The notes under the pieces were generated by a model. The model saw only the letters and a program-made list of their open reading frames with translations. It had not been told where the DNA came from and ran no database searches. The translations under genes and the position numbers were made by a program. From the NCBI RefSeq assembly GCF_024711105.1, contig NZ_JANJTL010000161.1:1-59713 (forward strand): a stretch of 59,713 bases of DNA. The letters run 5' to 3'. Below, piece by piece: positions 25,390 through 36,620 of the stretch. The DNA is from Brevundimonas sp. Lineage in GTDB: Bacteria; Pseudomonadota; Alphaproteobacteria; Caulobacterales; Caulobacteraceae. Position 1 is the stretch's first letter, and each line of letters starts with the position of its first letter.

Positions 25390-26694
25390 TCAGCCCTTCT
25401 GTTCGGCTTCGACGCCGGGCAGGACCGGCTCGGAAATGGTCGCCGGGATCGGCGAAGGCGTCTCCTTCAGGCCGACCCAGGGCATCAGCACGACGAAGAA
25501 GATGAAGTAGTAGGCGGTCAGGATGCGGGTCAGCCACAGGTAGCTGTTGATCATCCCGTCGAAGAGCTGGAAGCCGCCGCCGATGCCCGGGATCACCGGG
25601 GCGTCCGGCAGCTGGGCTCCGCACCAGCCAAGACCCAGGCACACCACCACGAAGATGATGAACAGGGTCCGCATCGTCGGGCGGTAGCGCATCGAGCGCA
25701 CCCGCGAGGTGTCCAGCCACGGCAGGATGAACAGCACGCCGATGGCGCCGAACATGGCCAGCACGCCCCCGAACTTGTCCGGGATGGCCCGCAGGATCGC
25801 GTAGAAGGGCAGCAGGTACCACTCGGGCACGATATGCGCCGGCGTCTGCAGCGGATTGGCCTGGATATAGTTGTCGGCGTGGCCCAGCGCGTTCGGATTG
25901 AAGAAGACGAACACGGCGAACATCATCAGGAACAGGATGATCGCGAACCCGTCCTTGACCGTATAGTACGGATGGAACGGCACCGTGTCGCGCGAGCGCG
26001 TCTCCTTGGGGATCAGGATGCCGACCGGGTTGTTCTGGCCCGCGTGGTGCAGCGCCCACAGGTGCAGGAACACCACGCCCGCGATGGCGAACGGCAGCAG
26101 GTAGTGGAGCGAGAAGAAGCGGTTCAGCGTCGCATTGTCGATCGCCGGGCCGCCGCGCAGCCACACCAGGATGGGCTCGCCCAGGACCGGGATGGCGCCG
26201 ATCAGGTTGGTGATCACCTCGGCGCCCCAGTAGGACATCTGGCCCCACGGCAGGACGTAGCCGAGGAAGGCGGTCGCGATCAGCAGGAAGAAGATGATGC
26301 AGCCGAGAATCCAGATCATCTCACGCGGCTGCTTGTACGAGCCGTAGTACAGGCCCCGCAGCATGTGGATGTAGACGGCGATGAAGAACATCGACGCGCC
26401 GTTGGCGTGCACGTAGCGCATCAGCCAGCCACCCGGCACGTCGCGCATGATGCGCTCGACCGAGGCGAAGGCCAGCTCGGTGTTCGGCACATAGTGCATG
26501 GCCAGAACGATGCCGGTGACGATCTGCGTCATCAGACAGACGGTCAGGATGGCGCCGAATGTCCACCAGTAGTTCAGGTTCTTCGGCGTCGGCAGGGCCA
26601 TGTAGTCGGCCCCGAAGCGGACGATCGGCAGGCGCGCGTCCAGCCACTTCTCCACGCCGGTCTTCGGCACGTAGGTCGATTCGTGATCGCTCAT
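25390..26694 (-). CDS. petB: Cytochrome b of bc1 complex
   Basis: [62 protein letters not shown]. Confidence 0.97.
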   Translation of the reverse strand: MSDHESTYVPKTGVEKWLDARLPIVRFGADYMALPTPKNLNYWWTFGAILTVCLMTQIVTGIVLAMHYVPNTELAFASVERIMRDVPGGWLMRYVHANGASMFFIAVYIHMLRGLYYGSYKQPREMIWILGCIIFFLLIATAFLGYVLPWGQMSYWGAEVITNLIGAIPVLGEPILVWLRGGPAIDNATLNRFFSLHYLLPFAIAGVVFLHLWALHHAGQNNPVGILIPKETRSRDTVPFHPYYTVKDGFAIILFLMMFAVFVFFNPNALGHADNYIQANPLQTPAHIVPEWYLLPFYAILRAIPDKFGGVLAMFGAIGVLFILPWLDTSRVRSMRYRPTMRTLFIIFVVVCLGLGWCGAQLPDAPVIPGIGGGFQLFDGMINSYLWLTRILTAYYFIFFVVLMPWVGLKETPSPIPATISEPVLPGVEAEQKG

Positions 26695-26701
26695 CGTTGT
26701 C

Positions 26702-27271
26702 TCAGCCGATCCGGATGCGAGTGTCGGACAGGTATTCGTATTCCGGAACCGCCAGGTTCAGCGGCGCCGGACCCTTACGGATACGGCCGGAGGTGTCGTA
26801 GTGGGAGCCGTGGCAGGGGCAGAACCAGCCGCCGTAGTCGCCGGTGCCGAAGGTCGGCACGCAGCCCAGGTGCGTGCACGAGCCGACCAGAACCAGGTAC
26901 TGCTCGTGACCCTCGATAACGCGCTCTTCGTCCGTCTGAGGGTCCTTGAGGTCCGACAGCGGAGTCGCCCGGGCGGCCTCGATCTCGGCCGGGGTGCGAT
27001 AGCGCACGAACACCGGCTTGCCTTGCCAGCGCACGACGACCTGCTGGCCTTCGGACACCTTCGTCAGGTCGAACTCGATGGAGGCCAGCGCGACGGTGTC
27101 GGCGGCCGGGTTCATCTGGTTGATCAGCGGCCAGAGGACCGAGACCCCCGCGCCCACCGCCGCGGCGCCCGCGGCGATGTGGATGAAGTCGCGGCGATTC
27201 GGATCGCCATCGCCGTGGTCGGCGCCGTCGCCATGAACGACCTGATCGGTCACTGGGCTCACCTTTGTCAT
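26702..27271 (-). CDS. petA: Ubiquinol-cytochrome c reductase Rieske iron-sulfur subunit
   Basis: [28 protein letters not shown]; start MTKVSP. Confidence 0.95.
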   Translation of the reverse strand: MTKVSPVTDQVVHGDGADHGDGDPNRRDFIHIAAGAAAVGAGVSVLWPLINQMNPAADTVALASIEFDLTKVSEGQQVVVRWQGKPVFVRYRTPAEIEAARATPLSDLKDPQTDEERVIEGHEQYLVLVGSCTHLGCVPTFGTGDYGGWFCPCHGSHYDTSGRIRKGPAPLNLAVPEYEYLSDTRIRIG

Positions 27272-27401
27272 GGACGGCGGAGACAGCCTCTCCGCCGCAA
27301 ACAGATTGCCGCCCGGCCTGGTCCCCCCGGCCGCGCGTGCGCCGGGATTAGAGCGCGGCCGGGGCTTTTTCAACCGGTCAGTGACGGAAACCGGTGCTTC
27401 C

Positions 27402-28706
27402 TCAGCTTGCGCCCGCTCCGTCCAGCTGTCCGAGCGTCCCGTAGGGGGCCGGATCATCCGCAAGTTCGCGCGCCACGGCTTCCACCTCACGCATGACGCG
27501 GAGCACGTTTCCGCCCGCCAGCTTGGCCAAGTCCTCGTCGCTCCACCCGCGCCGGGCGAGTTCGACAAGCAGGTCGGGATAATCTTCCACCCCATTCAGG
27601 CCATCGACCGTATCGGTGATGCCGTCAAAGTCGCCGCCGATACCAACGTGGTCGATCCCGGCGACGTCGCGCACATGCTCAATGTGATCGGCGACCTGGC
27701 TCAGGGTGGCGGCCGGGCGCGGGTTGGCGGCCTCCCAGGCTGCGATGTCGGCGTCTTCCTGGGCTCCGGACGCCACATCCATGTCGGGCCCTCCCGTTTC
27801 GCGCCGACTGCGCTCCAACTCCGCCGTGCGGGCCAGGCTCCAGGCGCGCAGCTCCGGCGAGACGAACCCTGGCACGAAGGTGACCATGACCACTCCGCCG
27901 TTCTCAGGCAGCCGGCGCAGGACGGCGTCCGGCACGTTGCGGGGATGGTCAGCCACCTCCCGCGCGGACGAGTGCGAGAAGATGACCGGAGCCCGGGTCG
28001 CATCCAGCGCATCATTCATGCTGGCCTCGGAAACGTGGCTGAGATCGACCAGCATCCCCAGCCGGTTCATCTCGCTCACCACCGCCACGCCAAAGGGGGT
28101 CAGGCCGTCGTGCTCGGGCTCATCGGTCGCGGAGTCCGCCCAGGGCAGATTCTGCGAATGAGTCAGGGTCATGTAGCGGACCCCGGCCTCGAACAGGGTC
28201 CGCAGCACCGGCAGCGATTCGGCGATGCCGTTACCGCCCTCCATGCCGATCAGCGAGGCGATCCGCCCTTCTCCGTGGATGCGCTCGACGTCGGCGGCGG
28301 TGAAGGCCAGCTCGAAGACGTCCGGGTGCCGGCGCGCCAGTTCGCGCACCAGATCGATCTGCTGCATCACCGCGACAGTGGCCTCGCCGCCTGACAGCTG
28401 CGCCGGGACGTAGACCGACCAGAACTGCCCCCCGACGCCGCCCGCCCGCAGACGCGCGATGTCCGTGTGCATCGGCGGCTCCAGCCGCGACAGATCGGCG
28501 GTCAGGTCCAGCTGCGTCGCGTCGCCCGCCCAGCGCTCGCGCACCTGCCAGGGCAGGTCATTGTGCCCGTCAATCAACGGCGTGGCGGCCAGCACCGCGC
28601 GGACCCGCTCCTCCTCGGGCGTACGGCGGTCGGGCTGTTCGTCCTGCGCCAGGGCGGGCGTGGAAAGGCAGGCCAGCGCGGCCCCGAGCATCAGCAGGCG
28701 GTGCAT
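27402..28706 (-). CDS. Membrane dipeptidase (M19 family), secreted
   Basis: Signal peptide; LIDGHNDLPWQVRERW; VDLSHVSEASM; IFSHSSAR; VGIGGDFDGI. Confidence 0.9.
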   Translation of the reverse strand: MHRLLMLGAALACLSTPALAQDEQPDRRTPEEERVRAVLAATPLIDGHNDLPWQVRERWAGDATQLDLTADLSRLEPPMHTDIARLRAGGVGGQFWSVYVPAQLSGGEATVAVMQQIDLVRELARRHPDVFELAFTAADVERIHGEGRIASLIGMEGGNGIAESLPVLRTLFEAGVRYMTLTHSQNLPWADSATDEPEHDGLTPFGVAVVSEMNRLGMLVDLSHVSEASMNDALDATRAPVIFSHSSAREVADHPRNVPDAVLRRLPENGGVVMVTFVPGFVSPELRAWSLARTAELERSRRETGGPDMDVASGAQEDADIAAWEAANPRPAATLSQVADHIEHVRDVAGIDHVGIGGDFDGITDTVDGLNGVEDYPDLLVELARRGWSDEDLAKLAGGNVLRVMREVEAVARELADDPAPYGTLGQLDGAGAS

Positions 28707-28954
28707 GAGGAACTCCCGTTTCGAACCACCCTAGCCGCCTTGCCGCGCAAGGGAAAAGGGGTTTGCGGGCGTCACCCGTCCCCCTCCCCCGCCGAGGGCC
28801 TAACATGACGACCGGGCCGTTCTTCCCCCGCGCCTCCTGTCCGGACTGTTCGGACGGTTTGGACAGTGTTTTTTCGGGCATGCCGAGCGTCACGGCAGTT
28901 CGTACGCAACGTTCCGGACGTGACGCCCCGGCCCGCCTGTGATTGAAGCCGCTC

Positions 28955-29845
28955 ATGACCGCCGCTCCTTCCCTCGACCTCGATCTCGCCGAACGCCAGG
29001 AAATCGCCCGCGCCTGGTTCGAGACCTTCCGAGACCGGCTGTGCGAGGCGCTCGAGGCCCTGGAAGCCGAGGCCCCCGCCGACCTCTTTCCCGGCGAACC
29101 AGGCCGCTTCGAGCGCAAGCCCTGGACACGTCCCGAGGGCGGCGGCGGCGTCGCCTCCATGCTGCACGGCCGCCTCTTCGAGAAGGCCGGCGTCCACGTC
29201 TCGACGGTGCACGGGACCTTCACGCCGGAGTTCGCGAAATCGGTGCCGGGCGCCGAGGAGGATCCCCGCTTCTTCGCCACCGGCGTCAGCGTCATCATCC
29301 ATCCGCGTAGCCCGCGCGTTCCGGCCGCGCACATGAATACGCGGCTGATCTCGACGACGAAGTCCTGGTTCGGCGGCGGCGGCGACCTGACCCCCGTGCT
29401 CGACGTCCAGCGCAACCAGGAGAACCCGGACGCCCTCGCCTTCCACGCCGCCTACAAGGCCGTCTGCGACGCCCACGACCCGGGCGAAGGCTGGTACGCC
29501 CGCTACAAGGCCTGGTGCGACGAATACTTCTTCCTGCCGCACCGGAACGAGCCGCGCGGCATCGGCGGCATCTTCTACGACCACCACGACTCGGGCGATT
29601 TCGGGCGCGACTTCGCCTTCACGCGGGATGTCGGCCTGGCCTTCCTCGACAGCTACGTCTCGATCGTGCGGGACCGCATGGCCGAGCCCTGGACGCCCGA
29701 GGAACGCGAGGAGCAGCTGATCCGCCGCGGCCGGTACGTCGAGTTCAACCTGCTCTACGACCGCGGCACCCTGTTCGGGCTGAAGACGGGCGGCAACGTG
29801 GAGTCGATCCTCAGTTCCATGCCGCCCGAGGTGAAGTGGCCCTAG
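28955..29845 (+). CDS. hemF: Aerobic coproporphyrinogen III oxidase
   Basis: [66 protein letters not shown]. Confidence 0.97.
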   Translation: MTAAPSLDLDLAERQEIARAWFETFRDRLCEALEALEAEAPADLFPGEPGRFERKPWTRPEGGGGVASMLHGRLFEKAGVHVSTVHGTFTPEFAKSVPGAEEDPRFFATGVSVIIHPRSPRVPAAHMNTRLISTTKSWFGGGGDLTPVLDVQRNQENPDALAFHAAYKAVCDAHDPGEGWYARYKAWCDEYFFLPHRNEPRGIGGIFYDHHDSGDFGRDFAFTRDVGLAFLDSYVSIVRDRMAEPWTPEEREEQLIRRGRYVEFNLLYDRGTLFGLKTGGNVESILSSMPPEVKWP

Positions 29846-30309
29846 CCCTTCTCCCGCATCAGCCGGGCCTTGTCGCGCTGCCAGTCGCGTTCGGCTGAGG
29901 CCTCGCGCTTGTCGTGGGCCTTCTTGCCCTTGGCGAGCGCCACCTCGAGCTTGGCCAGGCCGCGCTCGTTGAAATAGAGCTTCACCGGCACGAGAGTCCG
30001 CCCTTCGCGCTGGACCGCGCCGATCAGCTTGTCGATCTGGCGGCGGCGCATCAGCAGCTTACGCGGCCGGCGCGGCTCGTGGTTGAAGCGGTTGGCCTGG
30101 CCGTAGGTCGGGATGTCGGCGTTGACGAGCATGAGCTCGCGACCTTCGACCGCGGCGTAGCTCTCGGCGATGTTGGCCCGTCCGCTGCGCAGGGACTTCA
30201 CCTCGGTTCCGGTCAGAGCCAGCCCGGCCTCGAAGCTTTCCTCCAGAAAGTAGTCGAAGCGCGCGCGCCGGTTCTCGGCGATCAGCTTGCGGGCCGGCGC
30301 GTCGTTCAT
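29842..30309 (-). CDS. smpB: SsrA-binding protein SmpB
   Basis: [36 protein letters not shown]; start MNDAPA. Confidence 0.95.
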   Translation of the reverse strand: MNDAPARKLIAENRRARFDYFLEESFEAGLALTGTEVKSLRSGRANIAESYAAVEGRELMLVNADIPTYGQANRFNHEPRRPRKLLMRRRQIDKLIGAVQREGRTLVPVKLYFNERGLAKLEVALAKGKKAHDKREASAERDWQRDKARLMREKG

Positions 30310-31193
30310 GCCGTGACGCCGGCCAGGCTCACCGCCGCGTCGATCCGGGGCTTCACGGCGTCCCCGCACGGGATGAGCGGCAGGCGCAGTTCCTCGGCGC
30401 AATGGCCTAGCTTCGAAAGCACGTACTTCGTCGGGGACGGCGAGCTGTCGAGGAACAGCGCCTTGTGCAGATCGATGAGCCGGTCCTGCTGGGCGCGCGC
30501 GGCCTCCCAGTCTCCGGAGGCGGCGGCGGCGTAGAGGTGCGCCATGGCCGCGGGCGCGACGTTGGAGGTCACCGAGATCACCCCATGCCCGCCGTGCGCC
30601 AGGTAACCAAGGAAGCTGGGATCATCGCCCGAGATCAGGGCGAAGCCTTCGGGACAGTCGTTCCGCATCCGGCTGATGCGGCCCATGTCGCCGGTGGCGT
30701 CCTTGATGCCGACGATATTGGGCAGTTCAGCCAGCCGCGCCGTCGTGGCGTCGGCGAGGTCCACGCCCGTGCGGCCGGGCACATTGTACAGCAGCACCGG
30801 TAGCTGCACCGCGTCGTTGATGGCCACGAAATGGGCGTAGAGCCCGTCCTGGCTGGGCCGGTTGTAATAGGGCGTCACCACCAGCGCGCCGTCCGCGCCG
30901 ACCGTCTTGGCGTGGCGGACCAGATCGATGGCCTTGTCGGTCGCTGAGGCGCCCGCACCCGCGATCACCCGCACGCGCCCGGCGGCGACCTGGACGCACA
31001 GTTCGACGATCCGCTTGTGCTCATCAAGGCTGACGGTCGCGCTCTCGCCCGTGGTCCCGACGGGCACCACGCCATCGACGCCGCCCTCGATCTGGCGCTC
31101 CAACAGGAACCGGAACGCGGCCTCGTCCACTTTTCCGTCACGAAATGGTGTGATCAGGGCAGTGATCACGCCCTTGAAAAGGGGGCGGTTCAT
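30306..31193 (-). CDS. dapA: 4-hydroxy-tetrahydrodipicolinate synthase
   Basis: [41 protein letters not shown]. Confidence 0.95.
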   Translation of the reverse strand: MNRPLFKGVITALITPFRDGKVDEAAFRFLLERQIEGGVDGVVPVGTTGESATVSLDEHKRIVELCVQVAAGRVRVIAGAGASATDKAIDLVRHAKTVGADGALVVTPYYNRPSQDGLYAHFVAINDAVQLPVLLYNVPGRTGVDLADATTARLAELPNIVGIKDATGDMGRISRMRNDCPEGFALISGDDPSFLGYLAHGGHGVISVTSNVAPAAMAHLYAAAASGDWEAARAQQDRLIDLHKALFLDSSPSPTKYVLSKLGHCAEELRLPLIPCGDAVKPRIDAAVSLAGVTA

Positions 31194-31285
31194 GGTCAGA
31201 CCGGTTTCTCGGTTGAGGGGTCCGCAAACCTAAGCGCGCCGGAACAGCGCGGCAAGCATCGGCAGGCACAGAAGGAGCGTAAGGT

Positions 31286-33268
31286 ATGATGGGCTGGTTC
31301 CAGGCGGCAATCGCGGCGATCGCGGCCTTCTTGCAGCCCGTCACCACGACCGTCGGCCTGACCGCGACCACCGTTCAGATCGAGCAGCCCGGCGCGACTG
31401 AAACCCTCTCGCAGGGCTTGGCTGCCGCGCGCTCCCGTAACGTGAACCTGGCCCAGGCCTACGCCTCGAGCGGCGATCCGATACAGCGACAGATCATTCG
31501 ATGGGCCCTGATTGACGTGGTCGGCGCCGACCTCGGCTTCAGCGAACTGGAATCGGCCTCCCGCGAACTCGGGGCCTGGCCCCGGGCCGAGAGCCGTCAG
31601 GCGGCCGCGGAACAGGCGCTGTCGACGTCCTACGCCTCGCCCCAGCAGGTGATTGACTTCTTCGCCACCACCCCGCCGCAGACCGCCGTGGGCGCCTTTG
31701 CGCTCGCCCAGGCCCTGAGCGCGACCGGCCGCACCGCGGAAGCCCAGACGCTTGTGCTCGACTGGTGGAGAAACCGGTCCTTCGACCTGGGTCTCCAGGA
31801 GCGGATGCTGGCGGCCTATGGCTCCTGGTTCACGGTCGCGGACCATGAAAAGCGGCTGGATACGCTTCTCTACGGCCCGCAAGGACCCGCCACGCGCGCC
31901 ATGATGGCGCTGGTGTCCAACGAATACCGTCAGGTCGCCGAGGCCCGGATCGCGCTGCGCAACGGCGGCTCGGCGCCCTACGTGCCGGCGCAATTCGAAA
32001 ATGACGCCGGCCTCGCGGTCGAGCGCGCCCGCCGCTACCGCCTCAACGGCGCCGAGAGCATGGGCTTCCAGCACCTGTCTCGCTTCCCGGCCGCCCCGAC
32101 GCACACCGAGGGGCAGGACCTGCTGTGGACCGAGCGGCGCAACTATTTCATCGATGCGCTGCAGGCGCGTGACTACACCAGCGCCTATCACGCCATGGCC
32201 GGCCACGGCTTCCCTGGCGGCGACCGCCGGGTCGACGCCGAGTTCTTCGCCGGCTGGATCGCGCTGACCAAGCTGAACAATCCGGCCCAGGCCGCTCGCC
32301 ACTTCGAGGCGCTACGGACCATGAGCACGACGCCGATCACGCAGAGCCGGGCGCTGTACTGGCTGGGCCGCGCGGCTGAAGCCCGGGGCGATACGGCTGC
32401 GGCGAACGCCTACTATCGCGAGGGCGGGCAGTACACCTGGGCCTTCTATGGTCTGCTTGCGGCCGAACGCTCCGGCGACCGGACGCTGCGTCTGCCGCCC
32501 GAGCCGCAGCCGACCGCGGCGGACCGAGCGCGATTCGAGGCCTATCCGCTGATCCAGGCCGTGCGCCGCCTGGCGGCCGCCGGCGAGACAAGCCTGGTGC
32601 GCGTCTTCGTCATGCACATCGACGACAGCCTGACGAGCGCGGTGGACTATGCGCTCCTGGTCGATCTGACCCGCGGCTACGACATGCAGGACCTGTCCAT
32701 GCACGTCGCGCGCACGGCCGCGCAGCGCGGCTTCCCTCTCGCCGAGCGGGGCTATCCGGTCATCTCGGTCCCGGACGTCCCTGGCCGGCCCGACCCGGCC
32801 TTCGTGCACGCGATCATCCGCCAGGAGAGCGCGTTCGACCCTCGCGTCCGCTCCAGCGCCGATGCGCGGGGCATGATGCAGATGCTTCCTTCGACCGCGA
32901 GCGGCGCGGCCCGGCGGCTCGGCGTGACCTGGCGTGGCGCGGAGTCGCTGTACGATCCGGATTACAACGTACAGCTCGGCACCTATCACCTCGGCGAACT
33001 GCTGAGCGATTTCGGCGGCTCCTATCTGCTGACGACCATCGGCTACAACGCCGGCCCGGCCCGCCCGCCGCAGTGGATCCCCTATTGCGGCGATCCTCGC
33101 GGCGCAGGCGTCGATCCCATCGACTTCATCGAGTGCGCGCCCTTCACAGAGACCCGCAACTACATGATGCGAGTCATGGAAAACATGCAGGTTTATCGAG
33201 CACGACTGAACGGCGGAGAGGCCCAGATCAACCTGAGCCAGGAACTGGCGCGGGGCTCCGCCTACTAG
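31286..33268 (+). CDS. slt: Soluble lytic murein transglycosylase
   Basis: Superhelical N-terminal region then SLT domain IIRQESAFDPRVRSSADARGMMQMLPSTA, TIGYNAGP. Confidence 0.9.
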   Translation: MMGWFQAAIAAIAAFLQPVTTTVGLTATTVQIEQPGATETLSQGLAAARSRNVNLAQAYASSGDPIQRQIIRWALIDVVGADLGFSELESASRELGAWPRAESRQAAAEQALSTSYASPQQVIDFFATTPPQTAVGAFALAQALSATGRTAEAQTLVLDWWRNRSFDLGLQERMLAAYGSWFTVADHEKRLDTLLYGPQGPATRAMMALVSNEYRQVAEARIALRNGGSAPYVPAQFENDAGLAVERARRYRLNGAESMGFQHLSRFPAAPTHTEGQDLLWTERRNYFIDALQARDYTSAYHAMAGHGFPGGDRRVDAEFFAGWIALTKLNNPAQAARHFEALRTMSTTPITQSRALYWLGRAAEARGDTAAANAYYREGGQYTWAFYGLLAAERSGDRTLRLPPEPQPTAADRARFEAYPLIQAVRRLAAAGETSLVRVFVMHIDDSLTSAVDYALLVDLTRGYDMQDLSMHVARTAAQRGFPLAERGYPVISVPDVPGRPDPAFVHAIIRQESAFDPRVRSSADARGMMQMLPSTASGAARRLGVTWRGAESLYDPDYNVQLGTYHLGELLSDFGGSYLLTTIGYNAGPARPPQWIPYCGDPRGAGVDPIDFIECAPFTETRNYMMRVMENMQVYRARLNGGEAQINLSQELARGSAY

Positions 33269-34020
33269 GCCCGCGTGAGGTGGGGTATTCGCTCGCCGTC
33301 CGCGGCCACGACCCATTTCGCCCGAATGCCGAACACCTCGCGCAGCAGCCTTTGCGTGAGCGCTCGCCCCGGCGGGCCGTCGGCCATCACGCGGCCGCCA
33401 TCAAACACCACCACACGATCCGCGTAGCGCGCGGCCAGGCCCAGGTCGTGCAGGGTCAGGAGAACGGCCCCGCCCGCCCGCGTATGGTCCCGAAGTCGCT
33501 CCAGGCAGAGCAGCTGAGCGTCGGGATCCAGACCCGCGACCGGCTCGTCGGCGACCAGGAGCGGCGCCTCTGTGGCGAACAGTCGGGCCAGCAATACTCG
33601 CGCCCGCTCTCCGCCGGACAACTCGAAGACTGACCGGTCAGCCAGTTCCCCGACATGGAACAGCTCGAGCGCGGCCATGGCCCGCTCCCGTGCCGCCTGG
33701 GGAGGGGCGAGCGGCGCGCCGAGCGCCGCCACCTCAATGGCCGGCAGGCCCCAAGCCAGGCGGCGCTCCTGAGGCAGATAACCGACCCGCTCGGCCCGGC
33801 CTCGCGGATCGAGCCTGAACACATCGACGTCACCGAGAGTCGCCTCGCCAGAGCGCGCCTTAACGAGCCCGAGCGCGGCTCTGAGCGCAGTTGTCTTGCC
33901 CGCGCCGTTCGGCCCAAGCAGCGCCACCATTTCGCCGGGTTCGACCGAAAAGCCCACCTCGTGGAGCACCTCGCGCCCGGCCTGGACAACCGACAAGCCG
34001 CTGACCGAGAGCGCGCTCAT
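33265..34020 (-). CDS. ABC transporter ATP-binding protein (BtuD/FecE-like)
   Basis: LLGPNGAGKTTALRAALGL Walker A, LSGGERARVLLARLFATEAPLLVADEPVAGLD; start MSALSV. Confidence 0.9.
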   Translation of the reverse strand: MSALSVSGLSVVQAGREVLHEVGFSVEPGEMVALLGPNGAGKTTALRAALGLVKARSGEATLGDVDVFRLDPRGRAERVGYLPQERRLAWGLPAIEVAALGAPLAPPQAARERAMAALELFHVGELADRSVFELSGGERARVLLARLFATEAPLLVADEPVAGLDPDAQLLCLERLRDHTRAGGAVLLTLHDLGLAARYADRVVVFDGGRVMADGPPGRALTQRLLREVFGIRAKWVVAADGERIPHLTRA

Positions 34021-35003
34021 GTTCGCCAGCTCCGCGCCGCGCGGAGCGCGATCAGGGCGAACAGCGGCGCCCCGATGAGAGCCGTGAAGACCCCGAGCTT
34101 CAGCTCCTGGTCCGTCGGAGTGATGCGAGCCAGCAGGTCCGCGAGGACCAGGATCAGGGCCCCGGCGATCGCAGCGGGAGCGAGCAACCGGCCCGCGTCC
34201 TCCTTCACGGCCGCGCGTACGAGGTGCGGCGCGGCCAGTCCGACGAAGCCGATGACGCCGGCCATGGCGACCGCGGCGCCCGTCGCCAGCGACGCAGCCA
34301 GGACCGCCGTGAGCTTGAGCCGCTCCATCTCGAGTCCCGAAGCAGCTGCGGCGTCCTCTCCAAGCGTGAGCATGCGAAGGGCCGGCGCGGCCTTCAGGGC
34401 CATAAACAGGGCGACCGCCAGAGCCGGGGCGGCCCAGAGGACGTCGCCCCAACTGCGCGCCTCGACCGAACCCATGAGCCAAGAAAGGACTTCGGCGGTC
34501 GCGACCGGGGACGGCGACAGGTTGAAGATCAGGGCGGTGGCCGCGCCGAAGAAGCTGGAGAGCGCGACGCCGAACAGGATCAGGGCCTCCGGCTCACGGA
34601 AGCGGGCGGCGAAGGCGGCCAGCGCCAGGCCGGCCGCGCCAGCACCCAGCCATGCGGCGAACTCGACCAGTCCGGGGGTCAAGGCCAGGCCGAGCACGAT
34701 GGCCAACGCCGCGCCGAATGCGGCCGTCGCGGAAACGCCAAGCACGCCTGGATCTGCCAACGGATTGCGCAAGAGCCCCTGCAGCAGAGCCCCTGACAGC
34801 CCGAGCGCTGCGCCGACCAAACCGGCGACCACGGCGCGGGGAGCCCGCACCGCCCAGAGCACCTCGGCGGCCGGCGAGGACGGTGTCGTGAAGGCCGCCA
34901 GATATTGATCGGCGGTGAGCGCCGTTTCGCCCCACACCACAGCGGCGACCGTGGCGAGCAGGAGCGCCGCCGCCAGCCCGCCATTCAGACGCCAGCCCGT
35001 CAT
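34017..35003 (-). CDS. FecCD-family ABC transporter permease (BtuC-like)
   Basis: LSGALLQGLLRNPLADPGVLGVSATAAFGA, GVIGFVGLAAPHLVR. Confidence 0.9.
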   Translation of the reverse strand: MTGWRLNGGLAAALLLATVAAVVWGETALTADQYLAAFTTPSSPAAEVLWAVRAPRAVVAGLVGAALGLSGALLQGLLRNPLADPGVLGVSATAAFGAALAIVLGLALTPGLVEFAAWLGAGAAGLALAAFAARFREPEALILFGVALSSFFGAATALIFNLSPSPVATAEVLSWLMGSVEARSWGDVLWAAPALAVALFMALKAAPALRMLTLGEDAAAASGLEMERLKLTAVLAASLATGAAVAMAGVIGFVGLAAPHLVRAAVKEDAGRLLAPAAIAGALILVLADLLARITPTDQELKLGVFTALIGAPLFALIALRAARSWRT

Positions 35004-35794
35004 CTGGCCGGAGAGGCTCGCGCGATGCGCCACGCGCCGTCGGCCGCGAACCATGCAGGACAGCCGAGCATGGCTCCTGGCAGGGACACCACCGCGCCTC
35101 GCATCGTTCGGCGCGCCACGCTGGGGTGCCGGCCCGCACCGCGCCGATCCGTTCTGAGGCTGTCGAAGAAGCCGAGCACAAAGCGCCGGGGCGGCTGAAG
35201 GATCAGCCGCTCGACCGACACCGGCGCGAAAGCCGGGCCGGCCCAGGCGTTGGACATTCCCGCGGCGGCGAGCATGGCGTCGATCAGGGTACCGCCCCCG
35301 GCGGTCCAGCCGCTGGGCGTCAGATAGAGCGCGCTCTCGCCGGCCCAGGCCTCGCGGCTGCGATCCAGGCGGCGATCCATGTCGGCAACGAGGTCACGCC
35401 CGCGGCCCCGGCGGTTCAGGGCGGCGGACACGCGATCGATGTTGGCGCGGACGCCCTCGAAGTCGACAGCGTCCTCGACGCGGACCACACGCACGCCGCG
35501 GTGCTGCAAGGCCTGTAGCAGCCGCTCGTCACCGCCCCAGTAGCGGACGACGATCTCGGGACGAGCCGCCAAGATCGCCTCGAGCGTAGGCCGGGCACGA
35601 TGGGCGGCGGCTCCGCGCGAACGGAGCCAGGAATCCCGATCGTCGGCGCGCGGAGAGACGGCCGCCACGGACGCCGGATCGGCGAGGGCGAGCACATACT
35701 GATCGGCGCATTGATCCAGGGAGACCACGCGCGGCGATGCGCTTGCCGACCCTGCAGCGAGGGCTGCGGCGAGGGCCGCGAGCGTCAGCCTCAT
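35000..35794 (-). CDS. ABC transporter substrate-binding protein (BtuF-like)
   Basis: Signal peptide, RVVSLDQCADQYVLALADPASVAAVS, VRVEDAVDFEGVRANIDRV; operonic with FecCD/ATPase. Confidence 0.85.
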   Translation of the reverse strand: MRLTLAALAAALAAGSASASPRVVSLDQCADQYVLALADPASVAAVSPRADDRDSWLRSRGAAAHRARPTLEAILAARPEIVVRYWGGDERLLQALQHRGVRVVRVEDAVDFEGVRANIDRVSAALNRRGRGRDLVADMDRRLDRSREAWAGESALYLTPSGWTAGGGTLIDAMLAAAGMSNAWAGPAFAPVSVERLILQPPRRFVLGFFDSLRTDRRGAGRHPSVARRTMRGAVVSLPGAMLGCPAWFAADGAWRIARASPAR

Positions 35795-36414
35795 TCCGAA
35801 ATCAGGTCGCTGAGAATTGCTTCGAGCACGCCGCAAACCAAGGTCTCGCGCGCCGCCCAGTCGAAGTAGGGCTTGGTGATCATCAGGGAGACCACGCCGT
35901 GCGCCCCGGCCCAAAGCATCTGGGCGGCGGCGTCGGCATCGGTCCGCAGCCGGCCCTGAACCTGCAGGGTTTCGAGAGGCTCCCGAAAACGCTCGAACAG
36001 GCTGCGTCCGACGCGCTGGGCCACCACCTGGGCCCCGCCCGCCTCGCCGGGTCGCGTCATGTAGATGAGGCGATAGGCGTTCGGGTTTTCGAAACCGAAG
36101 GCGACGTAGGCCTGCAGGCGCCGTTTCACGGCCTCTCGCGGCGAATAGGCCTCCGCATCGATGGCCTCAGTCAGGGCCAGGAGCTTGGCGAAGCCCGCTT
36201 CGCAGATTTCCAGCAGGATTTCGCTCTTGTCCCGGAAGTGCATGTAGAGCGCGGTCGACGAGACGCCGACCTCGTCCGCGATCCGCCGGATCGTCGCGCC
36301 CTCGTAGCCGCACTCAACGAAGAGGCGTTCCGCCGCCTGAAGGATTTCCGCCCGCCGGACATGCCCCTCACCCTTCGCCTTGCGGGCTGAGCGAGACGCC
36401 TTCTCGGCAGTCAT
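35791..36414 (-). CDS. TetR/AcrR family regulator
   Basis: ILQAAERLFVECGYEGATIRRIADEVGVSSTALYMHFRDKSEIL HTH. Confidence 0.92.
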   Translation of the reverse strand: MTAEKASRSARKAKGEGHVRRAEILQAAERLFVECGYEGATIRRIADEVGVSSTALYMHFRDKSEILLEICEAGFAKLLALTEAIDAEAYSPREAVKRRLQAYVAFGFENPNAYRLIYMTRPGEAGGAQVVAQRVGRSLFERFREPLETLQVQGRLRTDADAAAQMLWAGAHGVVSLMITKPYFDWAARETLVCGVLEAILSDLISE

Positions 36415-36620
36415 AGGTAGGGCGGTCAAGGGACTCTCAAGCTCCGCAGCGACGCCGACCCTTACCGGCTTTCGCGCATCTCCCGCAACCTGCCCCGACG
36501 CCGCATCACCTTCAGCGCGCGCGGAAGTCGAGTGTTTTCTGAAACTTCGCGCAACCGCGCGTTGCTTGCCCGAACGGCGGTCGACGGGCCTCTGGCGTTC
36601 GGGAGCGGCTGGGGAGACCA

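Noticed and set aside
25114-26919. 601-aa plus-strand ORF
   Set aside because: Antisense to petB/petC, which carry clear catalytic motifs; His/Asp/Gln-rich artefact.
31241-31265. GGAAC upstream of slt as EcfG promoter
   Set aside because: No GTT at the 16/17-nt spacing (reads GCAG).
35794-36620. Cobalamin riboswitch expected for a BtuFCD-like operon
   Set aside because: No B12-box-like conserved core seen upstream of tetR; operon starts with tetR coding sequence.
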